From Streptococcus sobrinus DSM 20742 = ATCC 33478 (GTDB taxonomy: Bacteria > Bacillota > Bacilli > Lactobacillales > Streptococcaceae): a DNA stretch of 64,000 nt. The notes under the pieces are model-generated. The model saw only the letters and a program-made list of their open reading frames with translations. It was not told the DNA's origin and ran no database searches. The first letter of the stretch is position 1; each line of letters starts with the position of its first letter. The stretch is from the NCBI RefSeq assembly GCF_000686605.1, contig NZ_JMLC01000009.1:1-64000 (forward strand), given 5' to 3'. Positions 54,195 through 63,165 of this stretch are shown one piece after another. The position numbers and the translations under genes are program-made.

Positions 54195-55193
54195 ATGAAA
54201 GTATTACTCTATTTGGAAGGTGAAAATCTGATTGGCAAATCAGGTATCGGTCGGGCCATAAAGCATCAGCAAAGGGCCTTGGAGATTGCTGGAATCCCCT
54301 ATACGACCAACCAAAAGGATGATTACGATATTGTCCACATTAACACCTATGGGCCCAAAAGCCTAGCCCTGCTCAACTCTGCTAAAAAACAAGGCAAGAA
54401 GGTCATCGTCCATGGGCACTCTACCATGGAGGATTTTCGTAATTCTTTTATTGGCTCGAATCTAGTTGCTCCTGTCTTCAAGACCTATCTCAAGAAGATT
54501 TATCAGGCGGCCGACTATATTATCACACCTTCTGAGTATTCTAAATCTTTAATTGAAAATTACGGGGTGACAACACCAATCTCAGCTATTTCCAATGGGA
54601 TTGATTTGGCTAAATACCAGCCCAGTCCAGAGAAAGAGAAGACCTTTCGGGAATACTTTGAAATTGCTCCCGAGCAAAAAGTAGTTATCTCAGCCGGCCT
54701 TTATTTCAAGCGCAAGGGCATCCTTGATTTTGTCAGAGTGGCTGAGCAAATGCCAGAAGTTCGCTTTATCTGGTTTGGGAAAATCAATGAATTGGTGATA
54801 CCGGCCGATATTCGTAAGGTGGTTGAAAAAGACCATCCTGACAATGTTCTCTTTCCTGGCTATTTCAAGGGAGACATTTTCGAAGGAGCCATGAGCGGGG
54901 CAGACACCTTCTTCTTCCCTTCCTATGAAGAAACCGAAGGAATTGTGGTGCTGGAAGCTCTAGCTAGCCATCAGTCGGTTGTCTTGAGAGATATTCCTGT
55001 TTATGAGGGCTGGATTGATGGGGATTCCGCAGAGCTCTGTCATAATAATGAAGAATTTGTTGCCAGCCTCTATCGTACCATTAGTAAAGAGGTTGATAAG
55101 CGAGAGGCTGGCTATCAAGTGGCTACAACCCGTTCACTTGAAAATGTGTCTAAACAGTTAGCAGCTGTCTATCAGAGGGTTATGGAGTTGTAA
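54195..55193 (+). CDS. cpoA: Glycolipid glycosyltransferase, CpoA-like (GT4)
   Basis: 332 residues, GT-B fold, GT4 type with the donor-binding EEAExE-like block FPSYEETEGIVVLEALAS (about 236-253). The N-terminal MKVLLYLEGENLIGKSGIGRAIKH resembles pneumococcal CpoA. CpoA adds the second sugar to monoglucosyl-diacylglycerol, making the diglycosyl lipid that anchors lipoteichoic acid. The next gene starts two bases after its stop. Probably leaderless. Confidence 0.82.
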   Translation: MKVLLYLEGENLIGKSGIGRAIKHQQRALEIAGIPYTTNQKDDYDIVHINTYGPKSLALLNSAKKQGKKVIVHGHSTMEDFRNSFIGSNLVAPVFKTYLKKIYQAADYIITPSEYSKSLIENYGVTTPISAISNGIDLAKYQPSPEKEKTFREYFEIAPEQKVVISAGLYFKRKGILDFVRVAEQMPEVRFIWFGKINELVIPADIRKVVEKDHPDNVLFPGYFKGDIFEGAMSGADTFFFPSYEETEGIVVLEALASHQSVVLRDIPVYEGWIDGDSAELCHNNEEFVASLYRTISKEVDKREAGYQVATTRSLENVSKQLAAVYQRVMEL

Positions 55194-55194
55194 G

Positions 55195-56529
55195 ATGAGA
55201 ATTGGATTATTTACAGATACTTATTTCCCCCAAGTGTCTGGTGTGGCGACCAGTATCAAAACCTTGAAAGATGAGTTGGAGAAAAAGGGGCATGAGGTCT
55301 ATATTTTTACAGGGACAGACAAGGGGGTCAAGCGTTTTGAGGATCCTACTATTATTCGTCTGCCTAGCGTTCCCTTCGTTTCTTTTTCAGATCGCCGGGT
55401 TGTCTATCGTGGTGTCATTACAGCCTACAAGATTGCTAAAGACTATCAATTAGATATTATCCATACCCAGACCGAATTTAGTCTGGGTCTTTTGGGAAAA
55501 TTGGTAGGATCTGCCCTCCATATTCCGGTTGTTCACACCTACCATACCCAGTATGAGGATTATGTGGATTACATTGCTAAGGGGCGGCTGATCCGACCCG
55601 GCATGGTCAAATACATCATGCGAGGCTACCTCAAGGAACTAGATGGAGTCATCTGTCCTAGTCGGATTGTTCTAAATCTGCTGGATGGCTATGGGGTTAA
55701 AATTCCTAAGCGGGTTATCCCAACAGGTATCCCGCTGGAAGATTTCACTTGTGACGAGGTGACAGAAGAAGCTGTAGTTGCCTTGCGTTCCAAGCTAGGA
55801 ATCAAGCAGGGAGAAACTATGTTGCTCAGTCTGTCTCGAGTCTCATCCGAAAAAAATATTCAGGGCGTACTGGCCGCTCTGCCTCAAATACTTAAAGAGA
55901 ATAACCGTGTCAAGTTAGTTATCGCTGGTGATGGCCCTTATCTGGGTGAACTTAAGAAACAGGCAGAAAAGCTCAACCTAGGTTCCGCGGTTGTTTTCAC
56001 GGGAATGATTCCTCACGACCAAACGGAGCTTTACTACAAAGCCGCCGATTTCTTCATCTCGGCCTCAACCAGCGAAACTCAAGGCCTGACCTACATTGAA
56101 AGTTTGGCTATGGGGACCCCTATCATTGCTCACGGCAATCCATATTTGGATGATCTGATTACCAACCGCATGTTTGGCAGTCTTTTCTACAATGAAGTAG
56201 ATATTGCAGATACCGTCCTAGATGCAATTGCCTTGACCCCTAATTTGACTCAGGAACAATTGGAGCGCAAGCGCTATGAGGTTTCGGCAGAGCATTTTGG
56301 CCAATCTGTTTACCAATTCTATCTGGATATCCTGATTTCTTATTCGACTCATCAAACTGAAAAATTCTCCTTAACAGTGGAAGGAAGTCCAACCGACCGT
56401 TCGGTTCGTTTGGTTAAGTCGGCCGTTCGTTTGCCTAAAAAAGCTGTGCAAACGACGGTCAAGACTTCTCGCAAGGTGGTTAAGGCTCCAGTTCGGCTGG
56501 TTAAATCTATTAGGGATTTCTTGGGCTAG
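55195..56529 (+). CDS. lafA: 1,2-diacylglycerol 3-alpha-glucosyltransferase, LafA-like (GT4)
   Basis: 444 residues, GT4. N-terminal FTDTYFPQVSGVATSIKTL is the classic start of membrane-associated diacylglycerol glucosyltransferases; donor motif STSETQGLTYIESLAMG at about 295-311. It catalyses the first step of glycolipid anchor synthesis, before CpoA. The C-terminal 60 residues are very basic (KKAVQTTVKTSRKVVKAPVR), consistent with attachment to acidic membrane lipids. Two bases after cpoA. Confidence 0.87.
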   Translation: MRIGLFTDTYFPQVSGVATSIKTLKDELEKKGHEVYIFTGTDKGVKRFEDPTIIRLPSVPFVSFSDRRVVYRGVITAYKIAKDYQLDIIHTQTEFSLGLLGKLVGSALHIPVVHTYHTQYEDYVDYIAKGRLIRPGMVKYIMRGYLKELDGVICPSRIVLNLLDGYGVKIPKRVIPTGIPLEDFTCDEVTEEAVVALRSKLGIKQGETMLLSLSRVSSEKNIQGVLAALPQILKENNRVKLVIAGDGPYLGELKKQAEKLNLGSAVVFTGMIPHDQTELYYKAADFFISASTSETQGLTYIESLAMGTPIIAHGNPYLDDLITNRMFGSLFYNEVDIADTVLDAIALTPNLTQEQLERKRYEVSAEHFGQSVYQFYLDILISYSTHQTEKFSLTVEGSPTDRSVRLVKSAVRLPKKAVQTTVKTSRKVVKAPVRLVKSIRDFLG

Positions 56530-56604
56530 GGACTATTTAGTTCAAGCCATTAAATTTTCAACTTGTATCGTAGGACTAATTATTAGAAGGTTGACAATAA
56601 AGAG

Positions 56605-57051
56605 ATGGCATACATTATTTCATATGTGATCAGTTGGATTTTGGGATTGCTCTTATTTTTGATTTTTCCAGAAAAAGGTCTGGTTACTAGTCTTTTACAG
56701 GCCCATCTGGTCTTTGGTATTGGTTTCTTTGGGGGCTTCGGATTTCTTGGGCATTTTATCTTTAGCGAGAGGGTCGCTCAGTCTATTGGTTGGACTTCCA
56801 ATGGCTTTCAGAAGGAACTTGGTCTGATAACCTTGGGAATAGGGGTTAGTGGAGTCTACTGTGGCTTGACCAATAATGGACAAAATTCCCTCCCTCTATT
56901 AATTGTACTATCCTTTTTTCTAATTGGGGCCGGCATCAATCATATCAGAGAACTAATTACCAGTCATAATACCAATGCTGGTAATGTTGTTATCATCCTT
57001 CCAGATTTCTTAATTCCAATAACTTTGCTGGTTTTATTATATTTACAATAG
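56605..57051 (+). CDS. Small membrane protein (DUF6790-like), function unknown
   Basis: 148 residues with four to five hydrophobic segments (about 3-21, 31-52, 73-88, 96-115, 129-147). The FGIGFFGGFGFLGHFIFSERVAQSIGW segment recalls the DUF6790 family, but I cannot confirm it. Located 75 bases after lafA, so it might be cotranscribed. No clear ribosome site (TTGACAATAAAGAG). Confidence 0.6.
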   Translation: MAYIISYVISWILGLLLFLIFPEKGLVTSLLQAHLVFGIGFFGGFGFLGHFIFSERVAQSIGWTSNGFQKELGLITLGIGVSGVYCGLTNNGQNSLPLLIVLSFFLIGAGINHIRELITSHNTNAGNVVIILPDFLIPITLLVLLYLQ

Positions 57052-57088
57052 TCGCTGTTCATCTGTCAAAGAAAATCTGTGATAGAGC

Positions 57089-57116
57089 TTGAAAATTTCT
57101 TTCTTCCTGCTATAAT
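57089..57116 (+). promoter_or_regulatory. thrS promoter
   Basis: TTGAAA (57089-57094), 16 bases and an extended TGCTATAAT (57111-57116), directly upstream of the T-box leader. Confidence 0.75.
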
Positions 57117-57122
57117 AAAAAC

Positions 57123-57340
57123 CGAAGATATGTTTTTTGTGTTTGACTTTGAAGAGAGTGCTTGGTCGGTGGAAAAGCACAGGTCTATCAAGAAATACTC
57201 CTTCCTTGTTTTTATGGAAACATAGAAGGGTGGCTCCCTTAAAGCCAAACACAAGGTCAATAGTCCTTACTATTGATAAACTAAGGTGGTACCACGTAGT
57301 CTTGCGTCCTTTTGGGATGCAGGGCTATTTTTTACCCCTG
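57123..57340 (+). ncRNA. T-box leader (threonine)
   Basis: AAGGTGGTACCACG at 57283-57296 is the conserved T-box sequence. It is followed by the TAGTCTTGCGTCC/GGGATGCAGGGCTA terminator stem (about 57297-57329) and TTTTTT. Upstream, AGTGCTT/AAGCAC and further pairings form stem I. An ACT triplet at 57197-57199 could be the specifier, but I cannot prove its position. It controls thrS by sensing uncharged tRNA-Thr. Confidence 0.9.
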
Positions 57341-57407
57341 AGTGGACATTAATCGGTATTTATTTAATACTAAACTAAAATAAAAACTTTGACCTGTTTT
57401 ATAATCA

Positions 57408-57900
57408 AAAACTTTGTTGTAGGCAATCTGCGAACGAAGTGAGATAAAACTGATATTTTCGCTGTGGTGGTATTATCAGTGACAAGGAAAGTGTCACTGA
57501 TAACGGGATTTTTGAGAGAGATTTAGTCCGGTGGACAAAATCTGCCTGAGCCTAAAAATTCAAAAGCGAAGGGGCTCAAAACTTACCACGGGTCAAAGAT
57601 ATCAGCTACTAAAGTAGCAGATATCTAACGCCAATCTCTACGGAGATTGGCTAGCCCCCTGATTAACTCGGTTAGGTCAGTAAAATCGACCGATCTAACC
57701 GAGTGTCGCAATGAAACTCCGTCAGGAGTTTGCTTCCGTCCGCACCACTAAACGACATTCCATTTTCAAAATCGATGCTATTTTGAAAATGAATTTAGTA
57801 AGGTAGCTAGGTAAGTCGCTTTAGCGATTACCGTAGTTTATCAGCGATTTTTAATCACTGATAAACTTGCTACGTTAGAAAATATCGAAAATAAGTTTTT
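57408..57900 (+). repeat. Repeat R3, copy d, inserted between T-box and thrS
   Basis: The longest R3 copy. Core 57451-57887 is closed by TGATATTTTC/GAAAATATCG. It contains TTATCAGTGACA/TGTCACTGATAA (57473-57503), then an inverted R4-type junction module (about 57590-57712) with AGATATC-type and CGGTTAG/CTAACCG stems. AAACTCC/GGAGTTT and GCTTCCGTCCGC follow. The second module shared with R3b comes last (57751-57875; ATTCCATTTTCAAAAT stem). Confidence 0.85.
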
Positions 57901-57948
57901 GAATTTTAATAAGTATTTAATACCAAGAAAATTTATAAGGAGGCCACT

Positions 57949-59904
57949 ATGGTCAAAATTACCTTCCCTGATGGTGCGGTTCGTGAATTTGAATCTGGCA
58001 TCACAACCTTTGAAATTGCTCAAACCATTTCCAATTCTCTAGCTAAGAAAGCCTTGGCTGGGAAATTCAATGATAAACTGATTGATACGACCCGGGCTAT
58101 TACTGAAGATGGTAGCCTGGAAATCGTGACACCCAACCATGAAGATGCTCTGGCTATTTTGCGGCACTCAGCCGCCCACCTCTTCGCCCAAGCAGCCCGT
58201 CGTCTCTTCCCAGATATCCATCTGGGTGTCGGTCCTGCGATACAGGATGGTTTCTACTATGATACCGACAATCAAGCCGGTCAAATTTCCAACGAAGACC
58301 TGCCAAAAATCGAAGAAGAGATGAAGAAGATTGTTAAGGAAAACTTCCCATCTATTCGTGAGGAAGTGACCAAGGATCAAGCTCGCGAAATCTTCAAGAA
58401 TGACCCTTACAAGCTAGAATTGATTGAAGAACACTCTGAAGATGCTGGTGGCCTGACCATCTACCGTCAGGGTGAATATGTTGACCTCTGCCGTGGCCCA
58501 CACGTGCCATCAACTGGCCGCATCCAAGTCTTCCACTTACTCAATGTAGCTGGTGCCTACTGGCGAGGCAATAGCGACAACGCAATGATGCAACGGATTT
58601 ATGGGACAGCTTGGTTCGATAAGAATGACCTCAAGGCCTATCTCAAACGCTTGGAGGAAGCCAAGGAGCGTGACCATCGTAAACTCGGAAAAGAACTAGA
58701 CCTCTTTATGATTTCTCAAGAAGTTGGTCAAGGCCTGCCTTTCTGGCTGCCAAACGGGGCAACTATTCGTCGGATATTAGAGCGGTATATTGTTGATATG
58801 GAAGTAGCTGACGGCTATCAACATGTTTATACCCCACCGATTGCTTCAGTAGATCTCTATAAGACTTCAGGTCACTGGGACCACTACCGGGAAGATATGT
58901 TTCCAACTATGGATATGGGTGATGGTGAAGAATTCGTCCTACGACCAATGAACTGTCCTCACCACATCCAAGTCTACAAGCACCATGTCCATTCTTACCG
59001 GGAATTACCAATTCGGATTGCTGAGTTGGGCATGATGCACCGCTACGAAAAATCAGGAGCCCTCTCAGGACTGCAACGGGTGCGGGAAATGACGCTCAAT
59101 GATGCCCATATCTTTGTGACTCCTGAACAAATTCAAAGTGAATTCCTCAAGGCTCTTAACCTGATTACCAGCATCTACGAGGATTTCAATATCACCGACT
59201 ACAGCTTTCGTCTCTCTTACCGTGACCCTAATGACACCCACAAGTATTTTGATAATGATGAGATGTGGGAAAATGCCCAAGCTATGCTCAAGGCAGCCAT
59301 GGACGAATTCGGCTTTGATTACTATGAAGCCGAAGGAGAAGCAGCCTTCTACGGTCCAAAATTAGACATCCAAGTTAAGACTGCACTCGGTAATGAAGAA
59401 ACCCTCTCAACTATTCAGCTGGACTTCCTTCTGCCTGAAAAATTCGACCTCCACTATGTGGGAGCCGACGGTGAAGAACATCGTCCAATCATGATTCACC
59501 GGGGTGGTATTTCTACCTTCGAACGTTTCTTAGCCTACTTGATTGAAACTTACAAGGGTGCTTTCCCAACCTGGTTGGCACCACAACAGGTTACCGTTAT
59601 CCCTGTTTCTAATGAAGCCCACACCGACTATGCCTGGGAAGTGGCTCATGCCCTTCGTGACCGTGGTATTCGGGTCCAAGTGGATGAACGTAACGAAAAG
59701 ATGCAGTACAAGATTCGGGCCAGCCAAACCCAAAAGGTTCCTTACCAACTGATTGTTGGGGATAAGGAAATGGCTGATAAGTCCGTCAACGTCCGTCGCT
59801 ACGGCAGCAAGCAAACTCACACCGAAACCATCGCAGAATTTGTTGATAATATCCTAGACGATATCACCCGAAAATCCCGTCCAGTTCAAGACGAAGCAGA
59901 ATAA
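57949..59904 (+). CDS. thrS: Threonyl-tRNA synthetase
   Basis: 651 residues: TGS domain (1-61), editing domain with [10 protein letters not shown] (about 73-82) and YVDLCRGPH, class II core with motif 2 around [19 protein letters not shown] and [10 protein letters not shown], and a C-terminal anticodon-binding domain. AAGGAGG precedes the ATG. Control is by the T-box about 610 bases upstream, with repeat R3d in between. Confidence 0.97.
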   Translation: MVKITFPDGAVREFESGITTFEIAQTISNSLAKKALAGKFNDKLIDTTRAITEDGSLEIVTPNHEDALAILRHSAAHLFAQAARRLFPDIHLGVGPAIQDGFYYDTDNQAGQISNEDLPKIEEEMKKIVKENFPSIREEVTKDQAREIFKNDPYKLELIEEHSEDAGGLTIYRQGEYVDLCRGPHVPSTGRIQVFHLLNVAGAYWRGNSDNAMMQRIYGTAWFDKNDLKAYLKRLEEAKERDHRKLGKELDLFMISQEVGQGLPFWLPNGATIRRILERYIVDMEVADGYQHVYTPPIASVDLYKTSGHWDHYREDMFPTMDMGDGEEFVLRPMNCPHHIQVYKHHVHSYRELPIRIAELGMMHRYEKSGALSGLQRVREMTLNDAHIFVTPEQIQSEFLKALNLITSIYEDFNITDYSFRLSYRDPNDTHKYFDNDEMWENAQAMLKAAMDEFGFDYYEAEGEAAFYGPKLDIQVKTALGNEETLSTIQLDFLLPEKFDLHYVGADGEEHRPIMIHRGGISTFERFLAYLIETYKGAFPTWLAPQQVTVIPVSNEAHTDYAWEVAHALRDRGIRVQVDERNEKMQYKIRASQTQKVPYQLIVGDKEMADKSVNVRRYGSKQTHTETIAEFVDNILDDITRKSRPVQDEAE

Positions 59905-59913
59905 GAATTTTTG

Positions 59914-59941
59914 AAAAGAAGCCTGTAGGGCTTCTTTTTTT
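59914..59941 (+). terminator. Terminator after thrS
   Basis: AAAAGAAGCC/GGGCTTCTTTT stem with a TGTA loop and a T-run. Confidence 0.92.
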
Positions 59942-59986
59942 GCTACGATTATTAACAAAAACCGTTTGTTTTGCCAATATACTTGC

Positions 59987-60014
59987 TTGAATATCCAATA
60001 AAAACCCCTATAAT
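59987..60014 (+). promoter_or_regulatory. Promoter of the Xre-AbrB gene
   Basis: TTGAAT (59987-59992), 16 bases and TATAAT (60009-60014), 27 bases before the ATG; AAGAGG is the ribosome site. Confidence 0.7.
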
Positions 60015-60040
60015 GAATCTAAAAAAGAGGTAAGAAAAGT

Positions 60041-60454
60041 ATGATTAATAAAACAATTCAGTCACTTAGAAAAAAGGCAGACTATTCTCAGGAAACACTA
60101 GCTGAAATGGTCGGAGTGTCTCGCCAGACCCTTAGTAAATGGGAATTGGGCGAGAGCCTACCGGATATTATCTCTTCAAGCCGCTTGGCAGAAATTTTTG
60201 AGATTAGTTTAGACGAATTGGTTAAGGGAGATGAATTACCCTTTATGTCTAAGCCTACAGAAGGTAAATATGTCTTTGGCACAGTAACTGTTGGAGAGAG
60301 AGGCCAAATTGTCATTCCCGCACGAGCGAGAAAACTTTTTAAGATCAAGAAAGGTGATGAGCTTATGGTTTTAGGCGATATCAATCAAGGCTTAGCTTTA
60401 ATAAACAGTGACTTTTTCGTCCAAGCTTTTAAAGAAATGAGGTTACTAAAATGA
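60041..60454 (+). CDS. Regulator fusing Xre-type HTH and AbrB-type swapped-hairpin domain
   Basis: 137 residues. Residues 4-60 are an Xre helix-turn-helix (YSQETLAEMVGVSRQTLSKW). Residues 75-120 form an AbrB/SpoVT-like DNA-binding domain (GTVTVGERGQIVIPARARKL). Both are DNA-binding modules, so the protein may recognise a composite site. Its stop overlaps the start of the next gene (ATGA), indicating a regulator-membrane protein pair. Confidence 0.85.
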   Translation: MINKTIQSLRKKADYSQETLAEMVGVSRQTLSKWELGESLPDIISSSRLAEIFEISLDELVKGDELPFMSKPTEGKYVFGTVTVGERGQIVIPARARKLFKIKKGDELMVLGDINQGLALINSDFFVQAFKEMRLLK

Positions 60455-60864
60455 AAAAATTAACTATTTGGGGTATCTGCTTTGCAGTCTTAATGTTCTC
60501 CTTAAATCTGATTGGTTGCTATGATTTTATCATGGTGGTGACCCATAATCGGGCTTATTTTGCGGAACTTTATACCCCGGCTATCAAGGCTTACTTCACT
60601 AACTATCCTATCTTCTTTTTGATCTTGTGGATAGGTAACTTATTGGGGGGAATACTGACTCCAATCTTCTATATTTTCAAAAATAAATCGGCTGTTTCTC
60701 TGGCTGGTCTAGCTTTTTGGGCAGATGTCCTATTAGTAATAGTAACCTGTCTCTTTAGAAATCGGATTCAAATTTTTGGCTGGCATTTCGCTTTGGATCT
60801 AGTTATTCTATGCTTGATTGGAATCTATTATTGGTATTTACGTAAAGTGGTGAGTAGCAAATAG
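60451..60864 (+). CDS. Small membrane protein coupled to the Xre-AbrB regulator
   Basis: 137 residues with four hydrophobic segments (about 5-26, 48-72, 81-97, 105-128). No recognised family. Translationally coupled to the upstream regulator by a four-base overlap. The pair may sense an envelope signal; this is inference from arrangement only. Confidence 0.75.
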   Translation: MKKLTIWGICFAVLMFSLNLIGCYDFIMVVTHNRAYFAELYTPAIKAYFTNYPIFFLILWIGNLLGGILTPIFYIFKNKSAVSLAGLAFWADVLLVIVTCLFRNRIQIFGWHFALDLVILCLIGIYYWYLRKVVSSK

Positions 60865-61008
60865 ATGACAGATGAAAAAACCTTGAAAAGTTCCTTTCTC
60901 GCTACATGGAGCAGAAAAAAACTAATCTCTCTATCATCTTCCATCTTCCTTGCTTTTTAATTTCTAGGCAGGACAAATCGAGAGTCACCCTGGGCTCTTG
61001 ATTTTTGC

Positions 61009-61014
61009 TATAAT
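61009..61014 (+). promoter_or_regulatory. Extended -10 just before the RsmJ-like gene
   Basis: TGCTATAAT with TATAAT at 61009-61014; the ATG is at 61021, six bases on. There is no ribosome site in ATCCGT. Confidence 0.55.
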
Positions 61015-61020
61015 ATCCGT

Positions 61021-61779
61021 ATGAAAACTATTGTCACAACCAGCCTTGGACAGGATTCTGGCTTAGTCAAAAGGGCTCAGGCCTTGGCTCAGCAATATTC
61101 TCTAATTTATCTGAATCGCAATAAACAGTCTCTCAAAAAACTGACGCAAGGTGAGGCATCAGTTCTTGTGGTCTATCAAGACAAACTTGCTGCAGTCCAT
61201 CCAGATGGCAGTCAGTTGGCCTTTCATCCTGACACGGCCATGCTGCGAATCAAGGCTCCCCACGACCCGCTTCTGGACCTCCTGGGGCCAAGGCCTTTGA
61301 AAATTCTTGATGCCACTATGGGCCTAGCTAGTGATAGTATTGTTATGGCCTGGGCCGGCCATCAGGTCACAGCCCTGGAGTCCAATCCCCTCATTCATCT
61401 GGTGGTCAGTCAGGGACTGGCCAACTTCCAAACCGGCAATGCCAGACTAGATAGGGCCATGCGAACTATCAGCCCTCTCAATCAGGAGGCTTTGGCCTAT
61501 CTACGAGAACAGCAGGATAAGAGCTATGATGTCATATACTTTGATCCTATGTTCACCCAGATTATTAAGGAGTCAGAAAATCTAGCGGGCCTCAAGCCCC
61601 TGGCCAACTATTCTCCTCTCAGTCGAGAATTATTGGCAGAAGCCAGTCGGGTTGCTCAAAAGGTCCTGATTATCAAGGCCCACTTTCGCGATTGCGTATT
61701 TGAAGAATTTGGCTTTGATCGCCAGGTCCGCCCCAATCAGAAGTTCCATTATGGCATTAAGAGGCTGACACGAGGTTAG
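61021..61779 (+). CDS. RsmJ-like class I SAM methyltransferase
   Basis: 252 residues. SAM-binding LKILDATMGLASDSIVMA (about 93-110) and VTALESNP (acidic loop) are followed by YFDPMF (about 174-179), which matches the DPMFP-type motif of the RsmJ/YhiQ family. That family modifies 16S rRNA in enterobacteria; the target here is uncertain. Probably leaderless. Its TAG stop lies inside the first stem of repeat R4. Confidence 0.75.
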   Translation: MKTIVTTSLGQDSGLVKRAQALAQQYSLIYLNRNKQSLKKLTQGEASVLVVYQDKLAAVHPDGSQLAFHPDTAMLRIKAPHDPLLDLLGPRPLKILDATMGLASDSIVMAWAGHQVTALESNPLIHLVVSQGLANFQTGNARLDRAMRTISPLNQEALAYLREQQDKSYDVIYFDPMFTQIIKESENLAGLKPLANYSPLSRELLAEASRVAQKVLIIKAHFRDCVFEEFGFDRQVRPNQKFHYGIKRLTRG

Positions 61780-61890
61780 GGCAGTCGATGATACTGACCT
61801 AACCGAGTTAATCAGGGAGCTAGCCAACTCGCTACAGCGATTGGCGTTAGATATCGCTACTTTAGTAGCTGATGTCTTTGCTCCGTGATA
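61774..61890 (+). repeat. Junction module R4 in the 3' UTR of the RsmJ-like gene
   Basis: GGTTAGG/CCTAACC (61774-61804) is followed by a three-way junction closed by GGAGC/GCTCC (61816-61820, 61880-61884). Its arms are GCCAA-TCGC/GCGA-TTGGC (61823-61845) and AGATATC-GCTAC/GTAGC-GATGTCT (61849-61877). It matches the inverted segment at about 57590-57712, with several paired changes. Confidence 0.85.
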
Positions 61891-61894
61891 AATT

Positions 61895-61925
61895 AAAATC
61901 CAACAGATTCCTGCTGGATTTTTTG
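61895..61925 (+). terminator. Terminator after the RsmJ-like gene
   Basis: AAATCCAACAG/CTGCTGGATTT stem with an ATTC loop and T-run, just after module R4. Confidence 0.88.
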
Positions 61926-61968
61926 CTATGGTTATGGTTTGATTTTTGCAGAATTCTCACTCTCGTCT

Positions 61969-63096
61969 TTATTGTTTTTTCTGGGCTTCCCTAGCCTGCC
62001 GTCTGGCATAGAAATTTAAACGATGGATAATAAAGCAAGTAGCCGCAAAGACGATGGCGACAGCTAGTGGCCAAGAGTGAAAGACCCACATGAGTCCGAT
62101 ACCCATGCTAGCACAAATCATATAGGGCAGGTAATTGACCTTGGCAAAGCGATAGAGGCGGCGGTTATAGATGGAGGTGGCATAGAGGGCTAAATAGTAG
62201 AAAAATAGACCAAAGGATAGAATTGCCAATGCGAAATGTCGGTGCTCAGGGCTGGCAAAATTTTCTAAAGCTGTCGTAAGCATATTGATGGCAATAATCA
62301 AAATCAAATGGGCGTAAATCAAGACAGTTCCTCGAGTTTTCTGATGGTGGTTGATGGTTAAATGAGTTTGAGAGATATAGGCTACGAACATAAAAGAAAC
62401 GCCAAAGAAGAAGAGAATACCAAGGAAAGGAGATTGATAGAGAGGGTAAGACTGAATCAAACCAACAACGGTTTCACCAAAACTAATAATGGTAATCAGT
62501 TGAAATCTTTCTACGAGATGGGGAAAATTAAGTTGATGGAAATCGGCCCCCTTATTGATGAAGAGAGGGAAAGACCAAGGAATGAGCCAGAGCCAGTATA
62601 AGTTTGAATTGTTTGAATCAAAGAGATTTAATACGGCAACTGCGAGAACTAGCAGTCCAAAATAGGCAATCGTCACCATCAATCGTTTGATGATAGAAAT
62701 CATATCAACATTGAAACCGTCCCGTCGGCCCCTGAGATAGTATTGAAAGGCAATCAGGGCGTGAGCTAGAATAAGCAAGCCATTATAGAGTAGGTATTCA
62801 CTCAAATTGTAAGATTTCATTCCCAGCATAAGGGCAAAATTGCCGACAATAAACATGGAAGGAATATTGAGATAAACATCTAAGGGGTCCCGCTCGCCGT
62901 ACTTATTGAGGTAGATGGTCTGGTAGGTCCAAATGGACATGACCAAGCTGTTGGAGACGATGAAGGCTGCTAAATAGCCTAGATGGAAATGACCGGTATG
63001 GAGGTAACTAGTCATCCGAGACATAGCCAGCACAAAAACCAAATCATAAAAAAGTTCGTAATTTGAGACACGCTTTGAAACAATTTTTTTAGCCAT
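61969..63096 (-). CDS. LtrA-family (low temperature requirement A) membrane protein
   Basis: 375 residues with about 10-12 membrane helices. The N-terminal ELFYDLVFVLAMSRMT (about 14-29) is the hallmark of the LtrA family, first described for low-temperature growth in Listeria; the biochemical role is unknown. It ends close to the RsmJ-like terminator and is transcribed toward it. The upstream gap to the histidine phosphatase gene holds repeat R1e. Confidence 0.85.
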   Translation of the reverse strand: MAKKIVSKRVSNYELFYDLVFVLAMSRMTSYLHTGHFHLGYLAAFIVSNSLVMSIWTYQTIYLNKYGERDPLDVYLNIPSMFIVGNFALMLGMKSYNLSEYLLYNGLLILAHALIAFQYYLRGRRDGFNVDMISIIKRLMVTIAYFGLLVLAVAVLNLFDSNNSNLYWLWLIPWSFPLFINKGADFHQLNFPHLVERFQLITIISFGETVVGLIQSYPLYQSPFLGILFFFGVSFMFVAYISQTHLTINHHQKTRGTVLIYAHLILIIAINMLTTALENFASPEHRHFALAILSFGLFFYYLALYATSIYNRRLYRFAKVNYLPYMICASMGIGLMWVFHSWPLAVAIVFAATCFIIHRLNFYARRQAREAQKKQ

Positions 63097-63165
63097 AAAA
63101 ATCCTTCTTAAAAATTTGAAAAAGTAAAAGCTAGAAAGCCTGCCTTCTAACCTTTTTTATTTATA

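Noticed and set aside
60865-60969. Short ORF (34 codons) starting right after the membrane protein stop
   Set aside because: No homology recognised, low complexity and Ser/Leu-rich; too short to support.
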